DNA of 8,912 bases, from assembly GCA_017455225.1 (NCBI GenBank), contig JAFTBL010000085.1, forward strand, positions 1 to 8,912. The letters are read 5' to 3'. This document shows positions 1 to 6,411 of this stretch, one piece after another (within the stretch, counting starts at the first letter, position 1; each line of letters starts with the position of its first letter). The notes below the pieces were generated by a model. The model made no database searches and had not been told where the DNA came from. It worked only from the letters and a program-made list of their open reading frames with translations. A program made the translations under genes and the position numbers. The stretch is from Oscillospiraceae bacterium. Lineage in GTDB: Bacteria; Bacillota_A; Clostridia; Oscillospirales; Oscillospiraceae.

Positions 1-70
1 CGATCCGCAGGCTCCGGCGCGACCCATTTCCCCGCGCAAGACCAAGTGAAAACCCAAAGGCAATTGTATA

Positions 71-76
71 AGGAGG
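71..76 (+). promoter_or_regulatory. Ribosome binding site that fixes the start of the surface protein
   Basis: A perfect AGGAGG lies 8 bases before the ATG at 85, which begins a classic Lys-rich signal peptide. The frame is also open from a GTG at 46, but no ribosome binding site precedes that codon, and starting there would put 13 unrelated residues ahead of the signal peptide. An ATG at 81 is out of frame. No promoter is visible in bases 1-70, so it probably lies outside the window. Confidence 0.85.
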
Positions 77-84
77 AGAAATGT

Positions 85-3000
85 ATGAAGAAAAAGCTGT
101 TTTCCGTCTTTCTTGCCTTGGCCATGGTGCTGACGCTTGTCACACCTATGACTGTCATGGCAGAAGATCCGGCGGACGTGTCCATCGGCACGGCGGCGGA
201 GCTCATGGACTTCGTCGCGGCGTCCAAGTCTGACACCTATGCCGGTAAGCTGGTCGTTTTGACCGCGGACATCGATATGACCGGCATCACGGACTTTTCC
301 GGCATCACCAACGACACGGCGGGCGCCGGCCAGTTCGAGGGCACCTTCGACGGGCAGGGCCACACGATCAGAAACCTGACGTGGACCGTTAGCGGTACCC
401 AGAAGGGCTTCTTCAACGGCGCCACGGGCGGCGCTGTGATCAAGAACCTGACGCTGGAAAACTACACCATGACCCATGCCGGCAGCTACCATGACCTGCG
501 CGTCGCTTTCCTGGTGGGCAACCACGGCACCGGCGCCCTCACCATCAGCAACGTGCACATCGTAAACGGCTCGTACACCAACAACACCGAAAACGGCGGC
601 AGCTCCATCGGCGGCCTTGTGGGCGCCAGCATGGGCCCCCTGACCATCGAGAACAGCTCGGTGGATGCTGACATCACCATTGACAGCCCCTCCAGCAGCA
701 ACTCCGCGGGCACCAACGCCGTCTGGTACGTGGGCGTGGGCGGCATTCTGGGCCGCACCGCCAACGGCAATGTGCGCACCATTCGCAACACCAGCTTCAC
801 CGGCACCATCAGCGCGGGCCGCAGCGTGGGCGGCATCTTCGGCGCCAACAACGGCAACACGCTGAACATCGAGAACTGCGCCGTGAACGGCACCATCACC
901 GCGGCGGACGCGGTGGTGGGCGGCATCGGCGGCTACAGCTACAAGGCGCAGGTCAGCAACTGCACCGTCAACGCCACCATCAACTCTACTTTCACCGGTG
1001 ATCGCAACAAGGCCGGCGGCATTCTGGGCGTGGCCTCCAGCGCCAGCATCAGCGACACCATCTATGACGGCGACCTGACGGCGGCCGGCGGCCCCGCGGC
1101 GGCCGGCGGTATCGTGGGTCTTGCCTCCAGCGGCAACATCAGCGTCTCCCGCTGCGAGGTCTTCGGCACTGTCCACGGCACCGGCAGAATGCTGGGCGGC
1201 TTCGTGGGCAACGTCTGGAACATGGGCGACGACAAGCCGACTCCCGTGCTGACTGTCACCGACAGCTTCTGCTCCGCCGACGTGGTATTCTTCGACATGG
1301 GCGGCTCCGCTGTGGGTTATCTGCAGTCCGGCGCCAATGCCACTGCCACCAACTGCATCGTCCTGCGTGCCCATGACACAAAGGGCAACGGCATCCACAG
1401 CATCTTTGCTCCCGGCAACGCGGACGGCACCACCAACAGCGCGACCAACTGCGTGATCGGCTGCAACTTTGTCGGCGGCGACAGCAACGTGGGTGCTCAG
1501 ACCTACACCGTCACCACGGCTCAGCAGCTGAACGCCATCGCCCGCATGTCCAAGTACAGCAACTTCAAGTCCCTCACGCTGGAGCTGGCCAACGACATCT
1601 CCCTGAACGACGCGGACGTGAATGCGGCTGTGGCCTCCGGCAATACCGATAGCCTGTCCGAGTTCCCCATGATCGGCAAGCAGGGCACTGTGGGCGGCGT
1701 GACCATGTACTTCTGCGGCGTGTTTGACGGCAAGGGCCATACCGTCTCCGGCGTGTACGTGCCCAATGCGCCTCATCTGGGCGCCGGCTTCTTCGCCTGG
1801 GCGGACGGCGCTAACTGCGTCATCAAGGACTTCACGCTGGCCAACAGCTATATCCATTCCGACTTTGTGGATGGTACCGTCTCCCGCGTTGGCGGCATCG
1901 TGGGCGACCTGCACACCACGGGCGGCTCCACCGTCAGCGGCGTCACCGTTGCCTCCAACGTCACTGTCAGCGCTGCCGGCGGTCAGGTGGGCGGCATCGT
2001 GGGCTGCGTGCTGGGCGGCGCCACCGTCACCGGCTGCACCTTCAGCGGCACTGTCGGCGGCGGCAGTATAGTGGGCGGCGTCGTGGGCTACAACGTCAAC
2101 GCCGGTACCACTGACATTACCAACTGCACCTTCGACGGCACCGTGACCGCTTCCGGCCGGAACGTGGGCGGCATCATCGGCCAGAACTCCCGTCCCACCA
2201 ACATCACCGGCTGCGCCAGCACCGGCTCGGTCAGCACCACCGGCGTCGCCGGCGCCTCCGCCTCTCTGGGCGGCGTGGTCGGCCTGGTGGGTCAGACTAT
2301 GACCATTACCGGTCTGACGGACTCCGCCACCGTCACCTGTGCCGTCGTCAACGCCGATGATATCGGCGGCGTCATCGGCACCGCCGGCGGCGGCAGCGCC
2401 ACCATCACCAACGCTGACGTCACTGCCGACGTCACCGTTTCCAACGGCGCCAGAATGCTGGGCGGCTTTGTGGGCGCTATCCGCGGCATCACCGTCACGG
2501 TAGAGAACTCCCGCTTCGGCGGTACCGTAACCAGCAATACCACTGATGAGCGTCCTGATTCCGCCATCGCGCTGGGCGGCGTGGCCGGCATGGTGGTCAA
2601 CAACAGCAGCAAGCTGATCGTCAATCACTTCCTGATGGACGGTGCGATCAAGTCCCTGCGCACCAACGGCGATTACATCGGCGGTATCGCGGGCAGCACC
2701 TTCCAGCAGGCCCCCGTGGAGATCAGCGACACGCTGATCACCGGCACTGTGGAGGAGGAGCACGGCCAGGTGGGCGCCTTCCTCGGCAGAGTGTTCAATG
2801 AAGACAGCACCTATCTCACCGGCAGCATCACCAACAGCTATGCGCTGGATTCCGTCTGCGTCGTTTGCAAGAGCGAGGCGGCCAAGGGCCTGGTCGGTGA
2901 CTCCAGAAACGCGATCACGATGACCAACGTGGAGTCTCTGGCCGAGGCGGAGCTCATCGGCACCGGCGCTCTGGTGAACGCCCCCGAGCTGGATTACGAC

Positions 3001-3615
3001 GGCTACTGGTCTCCCATCGTGGGCGCCACGCCGCAGCTCAAGACCTTCCAGACCGGCACCACCGCTACGGCCGGCGATAACCTGCTGGAGCGCACCGGCG
3101 CTGTGGCCCCCGCTTCCATCCCTGCCGGCAAGATCTTCGGCGGCTGGTACTCTGACGAGGCCTGCACCGTTCCCGTGGCTGAGGATTACGTGGGTCAGGC
3201 GTTTGCCAGATTCGTGGACGCCGACGTGCTGGGCGTGAAGAGCCAGCAGGGTCTGAGCAAGACCGCTGAGGGCAAGAACCGCCTGCGCGTGGTCACCTCC
3301 GTCGACTCCATGGATTATCAGGAAGTTGGCTTCCACGTCACCTACAACAACGCCTCCGGCGTTGAGAAGACCGTCACGGCCAGCGGCACTGCGGTGTACG
3401 CCACGCTGACGGGCTACACGGATCCCAACACGGCTGAGACCTATCAGCCCACCGTGTTCTCCTCCCAGTCCATCCGTTTCGCGGCCTTCCGTCTGGTGGC
3501 CAGCGACGCGGTGGTCGCCCAGAACAGCGACGGCATCACCATCCAGCCCTACTGGGTCACCGCGGACGGCGTTACGGTGGAGGGTGAGGTCTTTACCGGG
3601 ATCAAGTTCAACTGA
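85..3615 (+). CDS. Large secreted beta-helix repeat protein with GLUG-like repeats
   Basis: A probable exported surface protein of 1176 residues; its ligand or substrate is unknown. Residues 1-26 form a signal peptide (MKKK, hydrophobic core, then VMA before Glu-Asp). Two related halves follow, about 33-470 and 473-960. Each opens with a similar motif (GTFDGQGHTI at 86, GVFDGKGHTV at 545) and continues with short repeats whose core is GG-[ILVF]-x-G. In the first half the cores sit at about residues 176, 219, 249, 279, 311, 341 and 371. In the second they sit at 603, 636, 664, 695, 729, 761, 793, 831, 866 and 897. The spacing of about 30 residues and the core resemble GLUG repeats, which are known in right-handed beta-helix and adhesin-like proteins. 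Residue 1019 starts GGWYSDEACTVPV, like an InlB B-repeat/Listeria-Bacteroides repeat. Residues 1046-1176 are a separate domain. I see no LPxTG motif, SLH domain or C-terminal membrane segment, so attachment is unclear. No catalytic motif is recognised. Adhesin or glycan-binding roles are guesses. Confidence 0.88.
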   Translation: MKKKLFSVFLALAMVLTLVTPMTVMAEDPADVSIGTAAELMDFVAASKSDTYAGKLVVLTADIDMTGITDFSGITNDTAGAGQFEGTFDGQGHTIRNLTWTVSGTQKGFFNGATGGAVIKNLTLENYTMTHAGSYHDLRVAFLVGNHGTGALTISNVHIVNGSYTNNTENGGSSIGGLVGASMGPLTIENSSVDADITIDSPSSSNSAGTNAVWYVGVGGILGRTANGNVRTIRNTSFTGTISAGRSVGGIFGANNGNTLNIENCAVNGTITAADAVVGGIGGYSYKAQVSNCTVNATINSTFTGDRNKAGGILGVASSASISDTIYDGDLTAAGGPAAAGGIVGLASSGNISVSRCEVFGTVHGTGRMLGGFVGNVWNMGDDKPTPVLTVTDSFCSADVVFFDMGGSAVGYLQSGANATATNCIVLRAHDTKGNGIHSIFAPGNADGTTNSATNCVIGCNFVGGDSNVGAQTYTVTTAQQLNAIARMSKYSNFKSLTLELANDISLNDADVNAAVASGNTDSLSEFPMIGKQGTVGGVTMYFCGVFDGKGHTVSGVYVPNAPHLGAGFFAWADGANCVIKDFTLANSYIHSDFVDGTVSRVGGIVGDLHTTGGSTVSGVTVASNVTVSAAGGQVGGIVGCVLGGATVTGCTFSGTVGGGSIVGGVVGYNVNAGTTDITNCTFDGTVTASGRNVGGIIGQNSRPTNITGCASTGSVSTTGVAGASASLGGVVGLVGQTMTITGLTDSATVTCAVVNADDIGGVIGTAGGGSATITNADVTADVTVSNGARMLGGFVGAIRGITVTVENSRFGGTVTSNTTDERPDSAIALGGVAGMVVNNSSKLIVNHFLMDGAIKSLRTNGDYIGGIAGSTFQQAPVEISDTLITGTVEEEHGQVGAFLGRVFNEDSTYLTGSITNSYALDSVCVVCKSEAAKGLVGDSRNAITMTNVESLAEAELIGTGALVNAPELDYDGYWSPIVGATPQLKTFQTGTTATAGDNLLERTGAVAPASIPAGKIFGGWYSDEACTVPVAEDYVGQAFARFVDADVLGVKSQQGLSKTAEGKNRLRVVTSVDSMDYQEVGFHVTYNNASGVEKTVTASGTAVYATLTGYTDPNTAETYQPTVFSSQSIRFAAFRLVASDAVVAQNSDGITIQPYWVTADGVTVEGEVFTGIKFN
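610..2787 (+). repeat. Protein-level repeat array inside the surface gene (GG-[ILVF]-x-G units)
   Basis: About seventeen imperfect repeats of 28-43 codons, each around a GGCGGC-rich core (for example gtgggcggcatc). They fall in two blocks separated by a non-repeat linker at roughly residues 400-600. The blocks look like an ancient internal duplication: the segment RMLGGFVG recurs at about residues 368 and 790 in matching places. The DNA copies have diverged at synonymous positions, so this is not a recent tandem expansion. Confidence 0.8.
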
Positions 3616-3640
3616 GCTTTGCGGAATGAGGTGAAGTACG

Positions 3641-3757
3641 ATGAAACTGATCTATACAGCGCCTGAGCTCATCACCCAGTGGAAGCTCCCTCGCGACATC
3701 GTCACGCTTTCTGAGAGCAACAGCACGGTGGAGAAGGACTTCGAGCTGGACGACTGA
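3641..3757 (+). CDS. Small conserved-looking peptide downstream of the surface protein
   Basis: A 38-codon gene preceded by a clear ribosome binding site (GAGGTGA at 3628-3634, 6 bases before the ATG). It starts 25 bases after the stop of the large surface gene and ends 13 bases before a strong terminator, so it is almost certainly the last cistron of that transcript. The product begins MKLIYTAPEL, has DIVTLSES in the middle (residues 19-26) and an acidic tail ending FELDD. It has no signal peptide, membrane segment or cysteine. The layout (Y-x-x-PE near the N-terminus, then D-I/V-V/I-T-x-S) resembles short uncharacterised peptides I recall from gut Clostridia; that recollection cannot be checked here. 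The function is unknown. A precursor-type peptide or a small accessory of the surface protein are possibilities only. The coding call rests on the start signal, position and composition. Confidence 0.68.
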   Translation: MKLIYTAPELITQWKLPRDIVTLSESNSTVEKDFELDD

Positions 3758-3770
3758 CGCAAAGAGCAAA

Positions 3771-3806
3771 AACAAGTGACACCCTGCGGGGTGTCACTTG
3801 TTTTTT
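3771..3806 (+). terminator. Rho-independent terminator of the surface-protein unit
   Basis: A perfect 14-bp inverted repeat (3771-3784 with 3789-3802) around the tetraloop TGCG, followed by six Ts at 3801-3806. The minus-strand reading also has a T-run (from five As at 3768-3772), so it may stop transcription from both sides. Confidence 0.92.
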
Positions 3807-3810
3807 GTAT

Positions 3811-3846
3811 AAAAACAGCGCGAGGGTCGTCGCCGACCCTCGCGCT
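3811..3846 (-). terminator. Rho-independent terminator of the IclR-type regulator
   Basis: A perfect 13-bp GC-rich inverted repeat (3817-3829 with 3834-3846) with a 4-base loop. Read on the minus strand it is followed by G and five Ts (complement of 3811-3816). It begins 18 bases after the regulator stop codon and sits only a few bases from the opposing terminator. Confidence 0.9.
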
Positions 3847-3864
3847 TTATTCTGCTTGCACTTT

Positions 3865-4650
3865 TTACGCCGGCTGCCAACCCAGCCGCAGGGAGATGGC
3901 CTCCGCCGCCGCCTTCAGCCGGGGCCGCACCGCCGTGTCCAGCAGCTCGTCCGTCATGTCCCGGGCGTTGCCGAACACGCTGATGGCGGCGTAGATCTGC
4001 CCGGTGTAGTTCCGCAGGGGATAGGACACGCACCGCAGACCCATCTCGCACTCCTCGTTGTCCAGCGCATAGCCCTGCTGCCGGATCTGCTCCAACTGCC
4101 GCGCCAGCGCCTGAGGGGAGGTAATGGTGTGCTCCGTATACTTTTCCAGCTTGCAGGTGTGGATGAACTCGTCAAACTGCGCCTCCGTATACTCCGACAG
4201 CAGCAGCTTGCCCGACCCGGTCACGTGCAGCGGCGCCCGCTTGCCGATGTATTGCACCGGCTCCGTGGCGCGGGGATTGTCCACGCAGTCCAGATACACG
4301 CACTGATAGTTGCGGTCCACCACCAGACAGCAGCCAAGCTGCAGCTCGTTGCCCAGCTCCGTCACGAAGGGGGCGGCCACGTTGCGCAGGCCGAGGTAAG
4401 TGTTCATGTTATCCGTCAGCTTGCACAGCTTCCACGTCAGGGCATAGCGCAGCGTGGTCTCGTCCTGATACACGTAGTTGGCGCCCTGCAGCGTTCGCAG
4501 ATAGCGCAGCACCGTGGGCAGGGAAATATCGCACGCGTCCGCAATGTCCTGCAAGCGCATGGGAGAACGGTTGGAGGCGATGCACTCCAGAATGGACAGC
4601 AGCTTGTCCGACGAGGTGCTGATCTGCCGCTCGTGCGGTTGTTTTTCCAT
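3865..4650 (-). CDS. IclR-family transcriptional regulator
   Basis: A cytoplasmic DNA-binding protein of 261 residues, normal for IclR proteins (about 250-270). An N-terminal winged helix-turn-helix (about residues 10-72) has its recognition helix near SLPTVLRYLRTL (43-54). It is followed by the GAF-like effector-binding domain. Family hallmarks seen are HVTGSGKLLLSEYTEAQFDEF, with the usual 'ASGKA' position as GSGK, and DNEECEMGLRCVSYPLRN, matching the typical 'DNEE-E-G--C-A-P'. The start at 4650 is preferred over an in-frame ATG at 4671 because AGGAGTG lies just upstream of it and the seven extra residues have no ribosome binding site. The gene diverges from the aldehyde dehydrogenase/transketolase operon, the usual arrangement for a local regulator. 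It therefore probably controls that operon and itself in response to a pathway metabolite. The effector is not predictable. Confidence 0.93.
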   Translation of the reverse strand: MEKQPHERQISTSSDKLLSILECIASNRSPMRLQDIADACDISLPTVLRYLRTLQGANYVYQDETTLRYALTWKLCKLTDNMNTYLGLRNVAAPFVTELGNELQLGCCLVVDRNYQCVYLDCVDNPRATEPVQYIGKRAPLHVTGSGKLLLSEYTEAQFDEFIHTCKLEKYTEHTITSPQALARQLEQIRQQGYALDNEECEMGLRCVSYPLRNYTGQIYAAISVFGNARDMTDELLDTAVRPRLKAAAEAISLRLGWQPA

Positions 4651-4656
4651 AAAAAG

Positions 4657-4663
4657 CACTCCT
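4657..4663 (-). promoter_or_regulatory. Ribosome binding site that fixes the regulator start
   Basis: AGGAGTG on the minus strand, 6 bases before the ATG at 4650. It lies inside the longer reading that would begin at 4671, which argues for the shorter protein. Confidence 0.8.
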
Positions 4664-4669
4664 GTATCC

Positions 4670-4684
4670 ATCGCAAATTGCGAT
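4670..4684. promoter_or_regulatory. 15-base palindrome, candidate IclR-type operator
   Basis: ATCGCAA-A-TTGCGAT is a perfect 7+1+7 palindrome. It lies in the regulator's leader, downstream of its predicted promoter and upstream of its ribosome binding site, a plausible site for autorepression. The internal octamer GCAAATTG recurs at 4771-4778, immediately upstream of the -35 box of the divergent operon. Binding by the regulator is inferred, not shown. Confidence 0.5.
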
Positions 4685-4706
4685 TTTTTACATCTATAAC
4701 ACTCCT

Positions 4707-4736
4707 ATAATACCAGCAAAACCGCCCTTCTGTCAA
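4707..4736 (-). promoter_or_regulatory. Promoter of the IclR-type regulator
   Basis: On the minus strand a perfect -35 TTGACA (4736-4731) and a -10 TATTAT (4712-4707) are separated by 18 bases. Transcription should begin near 4700, giving a leader of about 50 bases that contains the 15-base palindrome. Confidence 0.75.
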
Positions 4737-4781
4737 GAAAAACAAAATATGGAATTTGATTTCGCTTTTTGCAAATTGGTG

Positions 4782-4810
4782 TTGACATATGAAAGGGAAT
4801 CCACTACAAT
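4782..4810 (+). promoter_or_regulatory. Promoter of the aldehyde dehydrogenase/transketolase operon
   Basis: A perfect -35 TTGACA (4782-4787) and -10 TACAAT (4805-4810) with the ideal 17-base spacer. The expected start near 4817 gives a leader of about 65 bases. GCAAATTG (4771-4778) ends 3 bases before the -35 box, and a short inverted repeat CACTA/TAGTG (4802-4806 and 4814-4818) overlaps the -10. Such a near-consensus promoter would be active unless repressed, which fits control by a divergent repressor. Confidence 0.82.
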
Positions 4811-4881
4811 ATATAGTGTACTACCGTTAATTTTGGCGGCTGCGGACAGCGGCTGCCCATGAAAAAAAGGAGAGATTCAGC

Positions 4882-6393
4882 ATGGTCAGAAAGCAGTATT
4901 GTGTGTACGGTGAATGGCGCGATTCCAAGACCGAAAAGTGGATGGACGTGACGGACTCCAGCACCGGCGAGGTCATCGCTCAGGTGCCCTGCTGCACGGT
5001 GGACGAGGTGGAGGAGGCCATTTCCTCCGCGGCCGCCGCGTTCCCCGAGTGGTCTATGACCTCCATCAGCAAGCGTACCCAGATGATGTTCCGCTGGCGC
5101 AACATTCTGGTGGAGCATCTGGACGAGCTGACGGTGCTGTGCGCCAAGGAGCTGGGCAAGAACCTGAACGAGGCCCGGGGCGACGTGCTCAAGGCCATCG
5201 AGCCTACGGAGCTGGCCTGCGCCACGCCCTTCGTGTCTCAGGGCAGCGCATCCCTGCAGGTGACCAACGGGTTTGACACCGCCACCTACCGCATGCCTCT
5301 GGGCGTGGTGGCCGGCATCGTGCCCTTCAATTTCCCCGCCATGATCCCCTGGGGCTGGATGGTGCCTCTGGCCATCGCCACCGGCAATACCGTGGTGCTG
5401 AAGGCGGCGTCCTACACGCCGCTGACCGCTCTGCGCATTATGGAGCTGTTTTACAGCGAGGGCGGCTTCCCCAAGGGCGTGGTCAATCTGGTGACCTGCA
5501 GCCGCAAGGAGTCTGAGCTGTTTTTGACCGATCCCCGCGTCAAGGCGGTGACCTTCGTCGGCTCCACCGAGATCGGCAAGCATATCTATTCCGTGGCGGC
5601 GGCTCACGGCAAGCGCGTGCAGGCTCAGTGCGAGGCCAAGAACCACGCCCTGGTGCTGGAGGACTGCGATCTGGAAAGCGCCACCAACGCCATCATCAAC
5701 TCCACCTACGGCTGCGCCGGCATGCGCTGCATGGCTCTGCCCGTGGTGGTGGTGCAGGAGAGCATCGCCGACCGGTTCGTCGCCCTGCTGACCGAGAAGG
5801 CCAGGAAGCTGACGGTGGGCTGCGCCTACGATCCCGCCACGCAGCTGGGCCCGGTGGTGAACGCCGAGCATAAAAAGTTCATCTGCGACTGGATCCAGAA
5901 GGGCATCGACGAGGGCGCCCAGCTGGTGCTGGACGGCCGGGATATCAAGGTGCCGGGTTATGAGAACGGCTTCTTCGTCGGCCCCACCATCTTCGATCAC
6001 GTCAAGCCCGGCATGACCGTGGGCGACCGTGAGATCTTCGGGCCGGTGACGCTGATCAAGCGGGTCAAGACCTTTGAAGAGGGTGTTGCCGTCATGAACG
6101 CCAACCCCTTCGCCAACGGCTCCGCCATCTTCACCCAGAACGGCTACTATGCCCGCCAGTTCGAGATGCTGACCGACGGCGGCATGGTGGGCGTGAACGT
6201 GGGCATCCCCGTACCCTCTGCCTATTTCCCGTTCTCCGGCAACAAGGATTCCTTCTTCGGCGATCAGCACGTGCTGGGCATCGACGGCGTGCGCTTCTAT
6301 ACCCGCGCCAAAACCGTCACCCGCCACTGGTATGACGAGCATTCCCGCAAGCGCGCCATGGACACCTGGGAAGGCACCGTGGAGCGTATCTGA
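4882..6393 (+). CDS. CoA-acylating aldehyde dehydrogenase, (methyl)malonate-semialdehyde dehydrogenase-like
   Basis: An NAD-dependent aldehyde dehydrogenase of 503 residues, closest to the MmsA/IolA group, which oxidises malonate or methylmalonate semialdehyde to acetyl- or propionyl-CoA. MmsA-like landmarks are GVVAGIVPFNFPAMIPWGW (Asn150 in the oxyanion site), GKRVQAQCEAKNH (244-255), GMRCMALP with catalytic Cys283, PGYENGFFVGPTIFDHVKPGM, and VGVNVGIPVPSAYFPFSG near the C-terminus. The position of the general-base Glu of hydrolytic enzymes is Gln249, as expected for a CoA-acylating enzyme. Arg282, one of the two arginines known to hold the substrate carboxylate, is kept. The other, in the usual 'EVLRG' segment, is Lys104 here, so the substrate may differ. 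AGGAGA (4868-4873) lies 8 bases before the ATG. It is first in the operon, 18 bases ahead of the transketolase subunit. Family assignment is firm; the substrate is uncertain. Confidence 0.9.
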   Translation: MVRKQYCVYGEWRDSKTEKWMDVTDSSTGEVIAQVPCCTVDEVEEAISSAAAAFPEWSMTSISKRTQMMFRWRNILVEHLDELTVLCAKELGKNLNEARGDVLKAIEPTELACATPFVSQGSASLQVTNGFDTATYRMPLGVVAGIVPFNFPAMIPWGWMVPLAIATGNTVVLKAASYTPLTALRIMELFYSEGGFPKGVVNLVTCSRKESELFLTDPRVKAVTFVGSTEIGKHIYSVAAAHGKRVQAQCEAKNHALVLEDCDLESATNAIINSTYGCAGMRCMALPVVVVQESIADRFVALLTEKARKLTVGCAYDPATQLGPVVNAEHKKFICDWIQKGIDEGAQLVLDGRDIKVPGYENGFFVGPTIFDHVKPGMTVGDREIFGPVTLIKRVKTFEEGVAVMNANPFANGSAIFTQNGYYARQFEMLTDGGMVGVNVGIPVPSAYFPFSGNKDSFFGDQHVLGIDGVRFYTRAKTVTRHWYDEHSRKRAMDTWEGTVERI

Positions 6394-6411
6394 CAGACAG
6401 GGAGGACGACC

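Noticed and set aside
1..49. Possible 3' tail of an upstream gene ending at the TGA at 47-49
   Set aside because: Fifteen codons without any recognisable motif are not enough to support a gene.
46..84. Upstream GTG start for the large surface protein
   Set aside because: No ribosome binding site precedes it, whereas AGGAGG sits ideally before the ATG at 85 that opens a normal signal peptide.
610..2787. Regular GGCGGC-rich repetition as a possible CRISPR or non-coding satellite
   Set aside because: The periodicity is in frame, of variable unit length and explained by protein repeats; no identical direct repeats with unique spacers.
4651..4671. Longer start (ATG at 4671) for the IclR-type regulator
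   Set aside because: It would bury the strong AGGAGTG site inside the coding region and adds seven non-family residues.
3805..4710. A 301-codon plus-strand frame across the IclR gene
   Set aside because: It begins within the terminator region, runs antisense to a complete IclR protein, and has Arg/His/Gln-rich shadow composition.
4790..4803. Catabolite-repression (cre)-like word between the -35 and -10 boxes
   Set aside because: It matches the cre consensus only partly and lacks the central CG, so it is not supported.
4834..4857. GCGGCTG direct repeat and weak hairpin in the operon leader
   Set aside because: Only a 4-bp stem can form and the copies are short; consistent with chance in GC-rich DNA.
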